Below, in pieces: positions 15,969 to 24,902 of a stretch of DNA of 25,041 bases (positions within the stretch are counted from its first letter, which is position 1; each line of letters starts with the position of its first letter). The DNA comes from JAVKNF01 sp031537795 (GTDB taxonomy: Bacteria > Pseudomonadota > Alphaproteobacteria > Rickettsiales > Deianiraeaceae): positions 1-25,041 of the forward strand of contig JAVKNF010000036.1 of assembly GCA_031537795.1 (NCBI GenBank), read 5' to 3'. Under the pieces are notes generated by a model. That model saw only the letters and a list, made by a program, of their open reading frames with translations. It searched no databases and was not told where the DNA came from. Position numbers and translations under genes: made by a program.

Positions 15969-17482
15969 ACATATTTCAAAATTTCTTTGTGATCAGAGAA
16001 ATAATGTTTTTTATCTTTTATTATTTGATAAGTCTCATTACCTTTTCCTGCAATTAAAAGAATATCATTTTCTTTCATTAAAGATGTCCCAAATTTTATA
16101 GCTTTAGCTCTGTCTAACTCTTTATAATAGATAGGTTTTTCTATTTTATCATAATTACACATTGTTTCTATTTCTTCTATTGCTAGAGAATAATCAAAAT
16201 GAGTTATTTTTTCTATATTATTTTCAATTCCAAAAAAAATATCATTAATAATATCTTCAGGTTCCTCAAATCTTGGGTTATCACTTGTAATAATTGAAAT
16301 ATCTGAAAATTTTACAGCAATATAGCCCATAACCGGTCTTTTTATTTTATCTCTATTTCCACCGCAACCAAAAATAGTAATTAATCTTCCTTTTTTAATT
16401 TCATTCAAGGCTTTAATGCTAGAATAAAGTGAGTAAGGAGTATGAGCATGGTCCACAAAAATCAATTTTTCAACTTGTTTATCTTTTGGTTTTACAAGCT
16501 CTAATCTTCCGCAAGGAGCACTTAATTCTTTTATATAAAATAATAAATTTTGAATATTAAAACCTAAAATATTACAGACAGATAATGCATTTAAAATGTT
16601 GTAAATTTGAAAACCTCCGATTATATCAGTCTCAAAAGAATATTCTTTTGAGTTGAAAATAAATTTTACAAATTGAAAAATTCCATCTCTTTTTATTTCC
16701 AATAATTTAAAAATATTGCCATTTTGCCCGTAAGAATTGAAATTTAACTTGAATTCTTGAGATATTTTCTTTAAAATATCACATTGAGGAATATCACTAT
16801 TTGAAATCAAAAATCCATCATTTTTTAAATATTTTGTAAAAAGTATTTTTTTAGCTTCGAATGTATCTTCGACATCTTTAAAGTAATCAAGATGATCTTG
16901 GCTTAAATTAGTAAATGAAGCAATGTCAATTTCCAAACCATCTAACCTACTTTGATGCAGACCATGACTTGAAGCTTCAAAAACACAATACTCAACTTTA
17001 CTTTCAACGCTCTCATTTAAAATTCTATAAATATCATCAATATCAGGGGTTGATAAATCTAGATCTCTTATTTTTTTGTATTCATTTTTATTTCCTATAT
17101 AAAAACCTATAGAGCCAAAATACGAAACATTTTTACCGCTTATCATTCTTAGTAAATTAAATATATGCCAGCAACTTGAAGTTTTTCCTTTTGTTCCAGT
17201 TATTGCTATTAATTTTAGGGGAATTTTATATTTATTTTTTAACTTCGAAACAAAAAATTTTCTGAAGTTCTCGATTTCTATAATTTTACTATTTTTCTCA
17301 ATTTTATTTCTATCATAAAAGTTATTATTTACATAAATATTGGAAGATTTGTTAATTATCTCTTCGTTTATGAAGCTTTCAGCTTTGAAATCACAAAAAA
17401 ATACATCTCCTTCTTTTAGTTTTTTTGAACTAATAACAATATCTTGAAAAAGATTATTCTTTAAATCTTTTAATATCTCCAC
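15965..17482 (-). CDS. murE: UDP-MurNAc-L-Ala-D-Glu:meso-DAP ligase
   Basis: MurE adds the third amino acid to the peptidoglycan stem peptide. The 505-residue product has the ATP loop ITGTKGKTSS (about 94-103), LSTPDIDDI, EASSHGLHQSRLDGLEI, FTNLSQDHLDYF, GCGGNRDKIKRPVMG, and DNPR at 401-404, the motif for meso-diaminopimelate. Near the end LLIAGKGNETYQ has Asn where GKGHE is usual, and VDHAHTP replaces VDYAHTP. The start is a GTG lying inside the 3' end of murA (29-base overlap). No later ATG fits the expected N-terminus, KLKEGDVFFC, so the GTG is accepted. It is the second gene of a murA-murE pair. Confidence 0.95.
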   Translation of the reverse strand: MEILKDLKNNLFQDIVISSKKLKEGDVFFCDFKAESFINEEIINKSSNIYVNNNFYDRNKIEKNSKIIEIENFRKFFVSKLKNKYKIPLKLIAITGTKGKTSSCWHIFNLLRMISGKNVSYFGSIGFYIGNKNEYKKIRDLDLSTPDIDDIYRILNESVESKVEYCVFEASSHGLHQSRLDGLEIDIASFTNLSQDHLDYFKDVEDTFEAKKILFTKYLKNDGFLISNSDIPQCDILKKISQEFKLNFNSYGQNGNIFKLLEIKRDGIFQFVKFIFNSKEYSFETDIIGGFQIYNILNALSVCNILGFNIQNLLFYIKELSAPCGRLELVKPKDKQVEKLIFVDHAHTPYSLYSSIKALNEIKKGRLITIFGCGGNRDKIKRPVMGYIAVKFSDISIITSDNPRFEEPEDIINDIFFGIENNIEKITHFDYSLAIEEIETMCNYDKIEKPIYYKELDRAKAIKFGTSLMKENDILLIAGKGNETYQIIKDKKHYFSDHKEILKYV

Positions 17483-18731
17483 CGCAATTATTAATCTTTC
17501 TAACTAAACTTTCATAACCTCTATCTATATGATAAACTCTATCAACTATACTTTCACCTTTTGCACATAGAGCGGCTATAACTAAAGCAAAACCACCTCT
17601 TAAGTCGCTCGTCATAACATTTGCAGATTTAAAGTTTTCTATACCTTTTATAATAGCTTTTTTGCCGTCAATTATTTTTATATCAGCCCCCATTCTTATA
17701 AGTTCCGGTACATGCATAAATCTGTTTTCAAAGACTCCTTCTTCAATTTCAGAAATCCCTTTTCCTAAAGAAAGCATAGCCATTATAGGAGCTTGACAAT
17801 CTGTTGAAAACATAGGGTACAAACCTGTTTTAAATTTCACAGGGAGAATATTTTTTTCTAATCTTTTAATATTCAAACCGTCTTCAATTTCATTAATTAA
17901 AATACCTGAATCGTGTAAAACATCTTTAAATTCAATAAGTTGCTCTTTGTTACAATTCATTAAATTTAAATTTCCGTCTGTTGCTGCCGTTAAACAAATA
18001 TAAGATATCATCTCTATTCTGTCTGATTTAATTTGATATTCTGCTGCTTTTAATTCGTTCACACCCTCTATAATAATATCTCTATTGTTAATTTGAATTT
18101 TTGCCCCCATTAAAATTAATAATTCAACTAAAGCTAAAATATCTGGATCTATAGATGCATTTTCAATAAGAGTTTCTCCTTTTGCTAAAGTCGCAGCAAG
18201 TATAGTATTTGCAGTTGCACCAACAGAAGGTTGAGGAAAATTTATTTTATTTCCAATTAATCTTTTACAAGTTGCTTTAACATAGCCATTTTCTAATTCT
18301 ATATTTGCACCTAATTTTTTTAAAGCTTCTAAATGAAAATCTATAGGTCTTAAACCTATATTGCAACCACCAGGAAGAGAAATTTCGCAACTTCCAAATC
18401 TAGATAACATAGGGCCTAATAACAAAATTGAAGCTCTCATTTTTTTTACAAAATTATAGTCAATTTTTTTTGAAGGAATTCCTTTAAATTTTACATTTGT
18501 TTTCATAAATCTTGGGCTTTTTTCATATTGGGAAATTGAAATATCTGCACCTAAGTCCATTAAAATTCTTTGCATAAAGACAACATCATCTATAAGAGGT
18601 AAGTTTACTAAAGATGATTCTCCGTCCGTCAATATTAAAGCGCTTAAAAGTGTTAAGGATGTATTTTTTGAGCCTGAAATGATGACGTCTCCAGTTATTT
18701 TGTTGCCACCTTGTATTTTAAATTTATCCAT
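17454..18731 (-). CDS. murA: UDP-GlcNAc 1-carboxyvinyltransferase
   Basis: MurA transfers enolpyruvate from PEP to UDP-GlcNAc, the first committed step of peptidoglycan synthesis. The 425-residue sequence has Lys22 in ISGSKNTSLTLLSA, MRASILLLGPMLSRFG, and the catalytic loop LPGGCNIGLRPIDFHL with Cys123, the fosfomycin-binding residue. SVGATANTILAA, FSTDCQAPIMAM and TSDLRGGFALV follow, as in the family. Length is normal. The 3' end overlaps murE by 29 bases, so the two peptidoglycan genes are coupled. tRNA-Leu lies about 100 bases upstream on the same strand and could share a transcript. Confidence 0.97.
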   Translation of the reverse strand: MDKFKIQGGNKITGDVIISGSKNTSLTLLSALILTDGESSLVNLPLIDDVVFMQRILMDLGADISISQYEKSPRFMKTNVKFKGIPSKKIDYNFVKKMRASILLLGPMLSRFGSCEISLPGGCNIGLRPIDFHLEALKKLGANIELENGYVKATCKRLIGNKINFPQPSVGATANTILAATLAKGETLIENASIDPDILALVELLILMGAKIQINNRDIIIEGVNELKAAEYQIKSDRIEMISYICLTAATDGNLNLMNCNKEQLIEFKDVLHDSGILINEIEDGLNIKRLEKNILPVKFKTGLYPMFSTDCQAPIMAMLSLGKGISEIEEGVFENRFMHVPELIRMGADIKIIDGKKAIIKGIENFKSANVMTSDLRGGFALVIAALCAKGESIVDRVYHIDRGYESLVRKINNCGGDIKRFKE

Positions 18732-18834
18732 AGACTTTTAAAAAAAACTATTAAATCTTCTTTATTTAATTTCAAGATTTTTTTGAAATATTTTTCTAAA
18801 TTCCCTGAAAATTAATAAAATATAAAATCATAAA

Positions 18835-18921
18835 TGGTGCCTCTAGAGGGACTTGAACCCCCATACCCTTGCGGATAGCAGATTTTGAGTCTGCCGCGTC
18901 TACCAGTTCCACCATAGAGGC
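18835..18921 (-). tRNA. tRNA-Leu(CAA)
   Basis: The minus strand folds as a class II tRNA with a long variable arm. The acceptor GCCTCTA (18915-18921) pairs perfectly with 18839-18845; the discriminator is A (18838) and CCA is encoded (18835-18837). The anticodon arm GCAGA-CTCAAAA-TCTGC gives anticodon CAA for UUG. The variable arm holds TATCCGCAAGGGTA, and the T loop GTTCAAGTC is present. Confidence 0.95.
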
Positions 18922-19009
18922 ATAATCTATCAAATTAAATAGATTAATTAATATATAAATGTCAAATTTAAAGATTAAAAATTAAGAATTAAAAAAATTA
19001 GATTTAGGG

Positions 19010-19040
19010 CTTGAAATATTTCTGAATATCTATATATAAT
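19010..19040 (+). promoter_or_regulatory. dnaK promoter, sigma70 with heat-shock-like elements
   Basis: CTTGAAA (19010-19016) holds a -35 hexamer TTGAAA at 19011-19016, followed after 18 bases by a perfect TATAAT (19035-19040). The same CTTGAAA, followed by CTATATAT at 19030-19037, also resembles the alphaproteobacterial sigma32 pattern (CTTG, then about 17 bases, then CYTATNT). dnaK starts 21 bases after TATAAT. The dual reading is by eye, and its use is inference. Confidence 0.5.
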
Positions 19041-19060
19041 CTTATATTAAATTAAATATT

Positions 19061-20944
19061 ATGTCAAAAGTTATAGGTATAGATCTTGGTACAACAAATT
19101 CTTGCGTTTCATTCATGAACGGAAAAGAAATAAAAGTAATAGAAAATTCAGAAGGTGCAAGAACGACTCCTTCTATAGTAGCGTTTGTTGAAGGAGAGGC
19201 TCCTTTAGTAGGTGCAATTGCAAAAAGACAAGCCGTAACTAATAGTAAAAATACAATATACGGCTCAAAAAGATTAATTGGTAGAAAATATTCAGACTCT
19301 TCAACTCAAGAAGAAAAAAAGCATACTGCATATGAAATTATTGAAGCTAAAAATGGAGATGCCTGGATAAAAGCAAGCGGAAAAGAATACGCTCCAAGCC
19401 AAATAGGAGCAGAAATTCTTAGAAAATTAAAAACAGACGCTGAAAATTATTTAGGAGAAACTGTAACTAAAGCTGTAATTACTGTTCCAGCTTATTTTAA
19501 TGACAGTCAAAGACAAGCAACAAAAGATGCCGGTAAAATTGCAGGATTGGATGTTCTTAGAATTATAAATGAACCAACGGCAGCTGCTTTAGCTTACGGA
19601 ATAGATAAAAAGGGTGAAAAAAAGATTGCGGTCTTCGATTTAGGAGGAGGAACATTCGACGTTTCTGTTCTTGAAATGGGAGATGGGGTTTTTGAGGTTA
19701 AATCAACAAATGGCGATACTCATTTAGGGGGAGAAGATTTCGATCACAAAATATTAAATTTTCTAATGGAAGAATTTAAAAAAGAGCAAAAAGTTGATTT
19801 ATCAAAAGATCAAATGGCCTTACAAAGACTAAAAGAGGCTTCTGAAAAAGCAAAAATTGAACTTTCAAGTAGTTTAAGTACAGATGTAAATTTACCTTAC
19901 ATTACAGCTGATGCAACTGGTCCAAAGCACTTAAATATAAAACTTACTCGTGCAAAATTAGAAAGTTTAGTTGAAGATTTAATCAAAAGAACAATAGAGC
20001 CTTGTGAGAAAGCTATAAAAGATTCAGGTATTTCAAAAAATGATATAGATGAAGTAATTTTAGTCGGAGGTATGACAAGAATGCCAAAAGTCATAGAAAT
20101 TGTAAAAGAAATTTTTGGTAAAGAACCCTCAAGAGGAGTCAATCCAGATGAAGCCGTTGCAATAGGTGCCGCTATACAAGGTGCAATCTTAGAAGGAGAT
20201 GTTAAAGATATTGTATTATTAGACGTCGCTCCACTTTCATTAGGTATTGAAACTATGGGAGGTGTTATGACAACTTTAATAGAAAGAAACACAACAATTC
20301 CAACTTCAAAATCTCAAACATTCTCAACAGCCGAAGACAATCAAACATCTGTAACAATAAGCGTTTATCAGGGTGAAAGAAAAATGGCAAGAGATAATAA
20401 ATTTTTAGGTAATTTTAATTTAGAGGGTATAGCTTCAGCTCCTAGAGGAATGCCGCAGATTGAGGTGACTTTTGATGTTGATGCAAACGGTATTATGCAT
20501 GTCTCTGCAAAAGATAAAGGAACAGGTAAGAGCCAAAAAATTACAATTCAATCATCTGGAGGGCTTTCCGAAAAAGAAATCGAACAAATGGTTAAAGATG
20601 CAGAAGCTAACGCAGATAAAGATAAAAAAATGAAAGAATTAGTAGAAGTAAAAAATGAAGCAGATTCAATGATTCATTCTACTGAAAAAACAATTAAAGA
20701 GCACGAAGCAAAAATTTCTTCAGAAGTAAAACAAGAAGTTCAAGATGCAATTAAAGAACTCCAAGATGTTAAAGATAAAGATGAGATTGAAATTATTAAA
20801 ACAAAACTTGAAAATTTAAGAGAAAAAGCTATGAAGGTAGGGCAAGCCGTCTACGGGCAGGCTCAACAAAGTCAAGAGCATAATCATAATGAAAATCAAG
20901 ATCAAAATACCTCATCTTCAGATGAACCTAAAGATGTAAATTAA
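19061..20944 (+). CDS. dnaK: Chaperone protein DnaK (Hsp70)
   Basis: DnaK is the ATP-dependent Hsp70 chaperone. The 627-residue product starts VIGIDLGTTNSCVSFMNG, with the ATP site. It has the conserved VPAYFNDSQRQATKDAG, IINEPTAAALAYG, FDLGGGTFDVSVL and VGGMTRMPKV, then the linker and substrate domain from VLLDVAPLSLGIETMGGV. The C-terminal tail is His/Asn/Gln-rich (EHNHNENQDQN) and ends DEPKDVN, not the usual EEVK-type end. Length is normal. The usual partner dnaJ does not follow; a strong terminator and then tRNA-His come next, so it is monocistronic. Its codon use is less AT-biased, with more GAAGGA/GGAGGA, consistent with high expression. Confidence 0.98.
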   Translation: MSKVIGIDLGTTNSCVSFMNGKEIKVIENSEGARTTPSIVAFVEGEAPLVGAIAKRQAVTNSKNTIYGSKRLIGRKYSDSSTQEEKKHTAYEIIEAKNGDAWIKASGKEYAPSQIGAEILRKLKTDAENYLGETVTKAVITVPAYFNDSQRQATKDAGKIAGLDVLRIINEPTAAALAYGIDKKGEKKIAVFDLGGGTFDVSVLEMGDGVFEVKSTNGDTHLGGEDFDHKILNFLMEEFKKEQKVDLSKDQMALQRLKEASEKAKIELSSSLSTDVNLPYITADATGPKHLNIKLTRAKLESLVEDLIKRTIEPCEKAIKDSGISKNDIDEVILVGGMTRMPKVIEIVKEIFGKEPSRGVNPDEAVAIGAAIQGAILEGDVKDIVLLDVAPLSLGIETMGGVMTTLIERNTTIPTSKSQTFSTAEDNQTSVTISVYQGERKMARDNKFLGNFNLEGIASAPRGMPQIEVTFDVDANGIMHVSAKDKGTGKSQKITIQSSGGLSEKEIEQMVKDAEANADKDKKMKELVEVKNEADSMIHSTEKTIKEHEAKISSEVKQEVQDAIKELQDVKDKDEIEIIKTKLENLREKAMKVGQAVYGQAQQSQEHNHNENQDQNTSSSDEPKDVN

Positions 20945-20961
20945 TTAAACACACTTAATAA

Positions 20962-21000
20962 CACTCCAACTACTTAAAGTAGATGGAGTGAAACTTTTTT
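20962..21000 (+). terminator. Rho-independent terminator of dnaK
   Basis: The stem CACTCCA-A-CTACT (20962-20974), loop TAA, then AGTAG-A-TGGAGTG (20978-20990), has 12 base pairs around one A-A mismatch. AAAC and then six T residues (20995-21000) follow. It begins 18 bases after the dnaK stop and is the clearest intrinsic terminator in the window. Confidence 0.93.
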
Positions 21001-21148
21001 AAGACAATATAACCACCTTCTCTTTATACTCTATCTTCAAAACCTTATAATTTCGAAATAGATAATTATTCAGTATATATAAACAAGATTAACAAGATTT
21101 TTAAAAGATTTATTTAAAAATTATATAATTTGCAAATAAAATTTTAAC

Positions 21149-21284
21149 ATATTAAATGAAAAAAAATGGCGGGCGTAGCTCAGTTGGTTAGAGCATCAGT
21201 TTGTGGTACTGAGGGTCGCGGGTTCGAATCCCGTCGCTCGCCCCATTTTCAGAGAGAAATTCAGAATATTAAATGAAAAAAAAT
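21149..21284. repeat. 19-bp direct repeat enclosing tRNA-His
   Basis: ATATTAAATGAAAAAAAAT occurs perfectly at 21149-21167 and again at 21266-21284. The first copy ends at the base just before G-1 of tRNA-His. The second copy covers the ksgA start region: its ATGAAAAAAAAT is codons 1-4 (MKKN). Copies start 117 bases apart. The tRNA therefore sits exactly within a duplication of the ksgA start. Part of the match is poly-A, which lowers its weight. Confidence 0.75.
21168..21245 (+). tRNA. tRNA-His(GUG)
   Basis: A cloverleaf with acceptor GCGGGCG (21169-21175) pairs with CGCTCGC (21235-21241) through one G-T pair. The anticodon arm TCAGT-TTGTGGT-ACTGA has anticodon GTG. G at 21168 serves as the encoded G-1, opposite discriminator C73 (21242), and CCA is encoded (21243-21245). 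It lies 27 bases before ksgA on the same strand and is likely transcribed with it. A possible upstream promoter, TATAAT at 21124-21129, is only moderately convincing. Confidence 0.96.
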
Positions 21285-22055
21285 AATCAACCAAAAAAAC
21301 ATTTAGGGCAAAATTTCTTAATTAATAAAGATATATCTAAAAACATTATTACAGAATTAAAAATAGATAATAATTCTAATGTTCTAGAAATAGGTCCAGG
21401 TTTAGGTTCTTTAACTAAATACATTGAAGTAAATCAAGTAAAAAAAATTATTCTAATTGAAAAGGATTCGGATTTAATTCAAAATTTAAAAGAAAATTAC
21501 CCAAAAGCAATAATTTTAAATATAGATGCATTAGACTTAAATTTAAGCGATATTTCTAAAATTCATATTAATAATGAAAAATGCAAAATTGTAGGAAATT
21601 TACCTTATAATGTAGGAACTTTAATTCTTATGAATACAATGAAAGAACTAAATCTTATAGATTTAATGATTTTTATGTTGCAAAAAGAAGTTATAGATAA
21701 AATATTCGCAAAGTCTGGTAAAAAATACGGTATAACTTCTGTAGTTATTCAAAAATTATGCAATATAGAATATATCTTCAAAAGCATTTCTCCTAATAAT
21801 TTTAACCCAATTCCTAAAGTAGATTCAGCAGTTATTAAAATAACACCTAAAAATGAAAAAATAGAAAAAAAAATTATTGAGAATTTTATTAAATTTACAA
21901 AATTAATATTCAATCAGAGAAGAAAAAAGTTGTCAACTTTAATTAAAAATTTAGACTGTTTGAATGTAGAATTTATAAAAGAATTTTTAGAAAAAAGACC
22001 GGAACAGTTAAAACCAGAGGAAATATTTTCAATATCTAATTATTTCAAACTTTAA
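21273..22055 (+). CDS. rsmA: 16S rRNA (adenine1518-N6/adenine1519-N6)-dimethyltransferase
   Basis: RsmA (KsgA) dimethylates two adenines in helix 45 of 16S rRNA during 30S maturation. The 260-residue product has the N-terminal PKKHLGQNFLINKD, the SAM loop EIGPGLGSLT (39-48), the acidic LIEKDSDL, the catalytic NLPYN at 109-113, and NPIPKVDSAVIKITP in the C-terminal part. It starts 27 bases after tRNA-His. The ATG lies inside the second copy of a 19-bp direct repeat. It ends convergently with acpS and overlaps it by 11 bases. Confidence 0.96.
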   Translation: MKKNNQPKKHLGQNFLINKDISKNIITELKIDNNSNVLEIGPGLGSLTKYIEVNQVKKIILIEKDSDLIQNLKENYPKAIILNIDALDLNLSDISKIHINNEKCKIVGNLPYNVGTLILMNTMKELNLIDLMIFMLQKEVIDKIFAKSGKKYGITSVVIQKLCNIEYIFKSISPNNFNPIPKVDSAVIKITPKNEKIEKKIIENFIKFTKLIFNQRRKKLSTLIKNLDCLNVEFIKEFLEKRPEQLKPEEIFSISNYFKL

Positions 22056-22452
22056 TATATAAAATAGCTTGAGAAATTGTATATTCTTTTTCGTCAGATA
22101 TTGAAATTGCAAGATTATAGTCTTGTTTATTGAAAAATTCTAAAATCAATTTATCGATCTTTTTATTTTTTTGAACGAAAGGAGCGCCAAGTTCATCTTT
22201 TGTTATATTTATATCTTTAAAAATTAAATTTTTTGTTTGAATTCCGCATCCAATTGCTTTTGAAATAGATTCTTTTACAGAAAATCTAGCAGATAGAAAA
22301 GAAATTTTTCTATCTATATTAAAGATTTTTTGAAATTCAGAAAATTCTTCTTCTGTTAAAATCTTATTTATAAAATTATTTTTTAATTTGGAATAAAAAA
22401 TTCTCTCTATTCTCTTTTTAGAAATTATATCTATGCCGTTTTTGATAATCAT
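22045..22452 (-). CDS. acpS: Holo-[acyl-carrier-protein] synthase
   Basis: AcpS transfers the phosphopantetheine arm from CoA to acyl carrier protein. The 135-residue product begins with GIDIISKKRIE, including the Mg-binding Asp8. The second motif ARFSVKESISKAIG has Glu61, equivalent to the metal ligand Glu of the family. LGAPFVQ and AISISDEKEYTISQAIL follow. Length is near the usual 125. It is convergent with ksgA (11-base overlap of coding ends, no room for a terminator) and divergent from secA, with only 54 bases between them for both promoters. Confidence 0.93.
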   Translation of the reverse strand: MIIKNGIDIISKKRIERIFYSKLKNNFINKILTEEEFSEFQKIFNIDRKISFLSARFSVKESISKAIGCGIQTKNLIFKDINITKDELGAPFVQKNKKIDKLILEFFNKQDYNLAISISDEKEYTISQAILYIKV

Positions 22453-22506
22453 TTTTGTATAGTTTTTCTTTACTTTAATTTTATCTTTATTAAAAATAAT
22501 ATCAAT

Positions 22507-24894
22507 ATGGGTATATTTAGCAAGTTATTTTTTGGAAGCAAACTGTCGAAGTATAAAAAAGAAGTAAAAAAAATTAACGATTTTAATGATTTTGTTTCAA
22601 AAATGACTGAAGAGCAAATTAAAAATAGAATATCTGAAATTAAACTAATTTTACAAAAAGAACCTAAAAAAATTAATGATTTTAAATTTGAAGTCTTCGC
22701 AATGACAAAAGAAGCAGCAAAAAGAACAATAAATATGATGCATTTTGACTGCCAATTAATTGGAGGTTCTGTTTTGAATGAAGGTATGATAGCCGAAATG
22801 AGAACAGGAGAAGGAAAAACACTTGTAGCAACATTACCCGCGTCTTTAAATGCTCTTACTGGTTTAGGTGTTCATATAATAAGCGTCAACGACTATTTAA
22901 TTAAAAGAGATTGCGAATGGATGGGCCCAATTTATAATTATTTAGGCTTAACAGTCGGTTACATTGTGGGAACTTCAACTTTTGAAGAAAGAAGAAATGC
23001 TTATAATTGCGACATAACTTATGTTACTAACAATGAAATAGGTTTTGATTATCTAAAAGATAATATGAAATACTCTTTAGATGATATGATTCTAACAAAA
23101 AGAGGGTTAAATTATGCAATTGTAGATGAGGTAGATTCAATTTTGATAGATGAGGCTAGAACTCCTTTAATTATATCAGGTGAAACATCTGAAGATGTAA
23201 GATTATATATTGAAATTGATAAAATTGTAAAAAAATTAGAGCAAAAAGATTACGAAATTGATGAAAAAAATAAACAAATTCAATTAACTGAAATCGGGAA
23301 TGAAAAAGTAGATTCAATGCTTAAAAAAGCAGGCCTACTTGATTATAAGTCAGACCTTTATGATATTCATTCATTCTCTCTTTTGAACCACATAATGCAA
23401 TCTTTAAGGGCTCATTTTCTATTTAAAAAAGAAATTGACTATATGATTAAAGATAAACAAGTCCAAATAATAGACGAATTTACCGGAAGAATTATGTCTG
23501 GAAGAAGATATTCCGAAGGTCTGCATCAAGCGATTGAAGCAAAAGAAAGAGTTGAAGTTCAAAAAGAAAATCAATCTCTGGCATCTATTACATATCAAAA
23601 TTTCTTTAGAATGTATAAAAAATTATCTGGCATGACAGGAACAGCAAACACAGAAGCAAAAGAATTTTTCGGTGTATATAATTTAAGGATTTTAGAAATA
23701 CCAACAAATAAAAAAATAACAAGAGAAGACTTAAATGATTTGATATTCATAACAGAAAAAAAGAAGCTAGAAGCTATAATTAAAACTGTAAAAGAAACTC
23801 ACGAAAAAGGACAACCTATTTTGATAGGAACTACAAATATTAAGAAATCTGAAGAATTATCTTCAATTTTAACAAAGGAACATCTAAAGCATAATGTTTT
23901 AAATGCAAAATACCACGAACAAGAAGCTCATATAATTGCAGAAGCGGGAAGATTTAAAGCTATAACTATAGCAACAAATATGGCAGGAAGAGGAACAGAT
24001 ATAGCTTTAGGGGGGAATGTATCTCAGAGGCTTCAAAATATTACAAATATAGAAGAAATTGAAAAAATAATTAAGGAGTTTGAAGAAGAAAGACAGCTCG
24101 TTTTAAAAGCAGGTGGTTTATTTTTAATTGGTTCAGAAAGATATGAAAACAGAAGAATAGATAATCAGTTATTAGGAAGAGCTGGAAGACAGGGAGATCC
24201 TGGAAAATCTCAATTCTTTTTGTCATTGGAAGATAATTTATTAAGATTATTTGGAGGAGAACAAATGCAGAATATGATGAATATGTTCAAAGCAAAAGAA
24301 GATGAAACAATGAGTCACTCTATGATTAATAAAGTTGTTGAAAGATCTCAAAAGAGAATAGAGTCAATGCATTACGAAATGAGAAAAAATATTTTAAAAT
24401 ATGACGATGTTGTAAATGAACAAAGAAAGTCATTTCTAGAGCAAAGATTAGACTTTATAAAATCTTTCAGTTCAATCAATTATGTAAAAGAGATGATTCT
24501 AGATAAAAATTCTGAATTCCTAACAGATGAAAATATTGACCTAAAATTTGAATTTCATAGAATATATAATATATACATAGAAAATCAAGATTATAACTTA
24601 AGTCATTTAAACGAATTATCTTATAATAAAATAGAAAATAAATTTAATTCCTTCAAAAAAGAAATCACAGAACATATAATTAAAGAAATAACTTTAACAA
24701 CATTAGACGAAAAATGGCGTTACTATTTATTAGATATAGACCATTTAAGAGAATCTGTTCATTTAGCTTCTTATGCGCAGAAAGACCCTTTATTGGAATT
24801 TCAGATGAAATCTTATCAATTGTATACAAAAATGATGAATTCGTTTGTGGAAGATTTATTAATCAGATTATTCAGACTGGAAATTGAACTTTAA
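22507..24894 (+). CDS. secA: Preprotein translocase ATPase SecA, short form
   Basis: SecA drives export of unfolded proteins through SecYEG. The 795-residue product has Walker A RTGEGKTL (GEGKT 101-105), DEVDSILIDEARTPLIISGE with DEVD at 207-210, the preprotein-binding domain and helical wing, NMAGRGTDIALGG, and LLGRAGRQGDPG. The C-terminal KWRYYLLDIDHLRESVHLAS and YAQKDPLLEF belong to the helical scaffold. It then ends at once: the flexible C-terminal linker and the zinc-binding CxC motif of the roughly 900-residue proteobacterial SecA are absent. The stop is clean, and the next gene begins 8 bases later. It is divergent from acpS. Confidence 0.97.
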   Translation: MGIFSKLFFGSKLSKYKKEVKKINDFNDFVSKMTEEQIKNRISEIKLILQKEPKKINDFKFEVFAMTKEAAKRTINMMHFDCQLIGGSVLNEGMIAEMRTGEGKTLVATLPASLNALTGLGVHIISVNDYLIKRDCEWMGPIYNYLGLTVGYIVGTSTFEERRNAYNCDITYVTNNEIGFDYLKDNMKYSLDDMILTKRGLNYAIVDEVDSILIDEARTPLIISGETSEDVRLYIEIDKIVKKLEQKDYEIDEKNKQIQLTEIGNEKVDSMLKKAGLLDYKSDLYDIHSFSLLNHIMQSLRAHFLFKKEIDYMIKDKQVQIIDEFTGRIMSGRRYSEGLHQAIEAKERVEVQKENQSLASITYQNFFRMYKKLSGMTGTANTEAKEFFGVYNLRILEIPTNKKITREDLNDLIFITEKKKLEAIIKTVKETHEKGQPILIGTTNIKKSEELSSILTKEHLKHNVLNAKYHEQEAHIIAEAGRFKAITIATNMAGRGTDIALGGNVSQRLQNITNIEEIEKIIKEFEEERQLVLKAGGLFLIGSERYENRRIDNQLLGRAGRQGDPGKSQFFLSLEDNLLRLFGGEQMQNMMNMFKAKEDETMSHSMINKVVERSQKRIESMHYEMRKNILKYDDVVNEQRKSFLEQRLDFIKSFSSINYVKEMILDKNSEFLTDENIDLKFEFHRIYNIYIENQDYNLSHLNELSYNKIENKFNSFKKEITEHIIKEITLTTLDEKWRYYLLDIDHLRESVHLASYAQKDPLLEFQMKSYQLYTKMMNSFVEDLLIRLFRLEIEL

Positions 24895-24902
24895 CAAAAC
24901 AT

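Noticed and set aside
17454..17482. Frameshift or misassembly at the murA-murE junction
   Set aside because: Both proteins are complete with the expected ends; the overlap is explained by a GTG start for murE.
19897..20292. 131-codon minus-strand frame inside dnaK
   Set aside because: It is antisense to strongly conserved DnaK sequence; a shadow frame.
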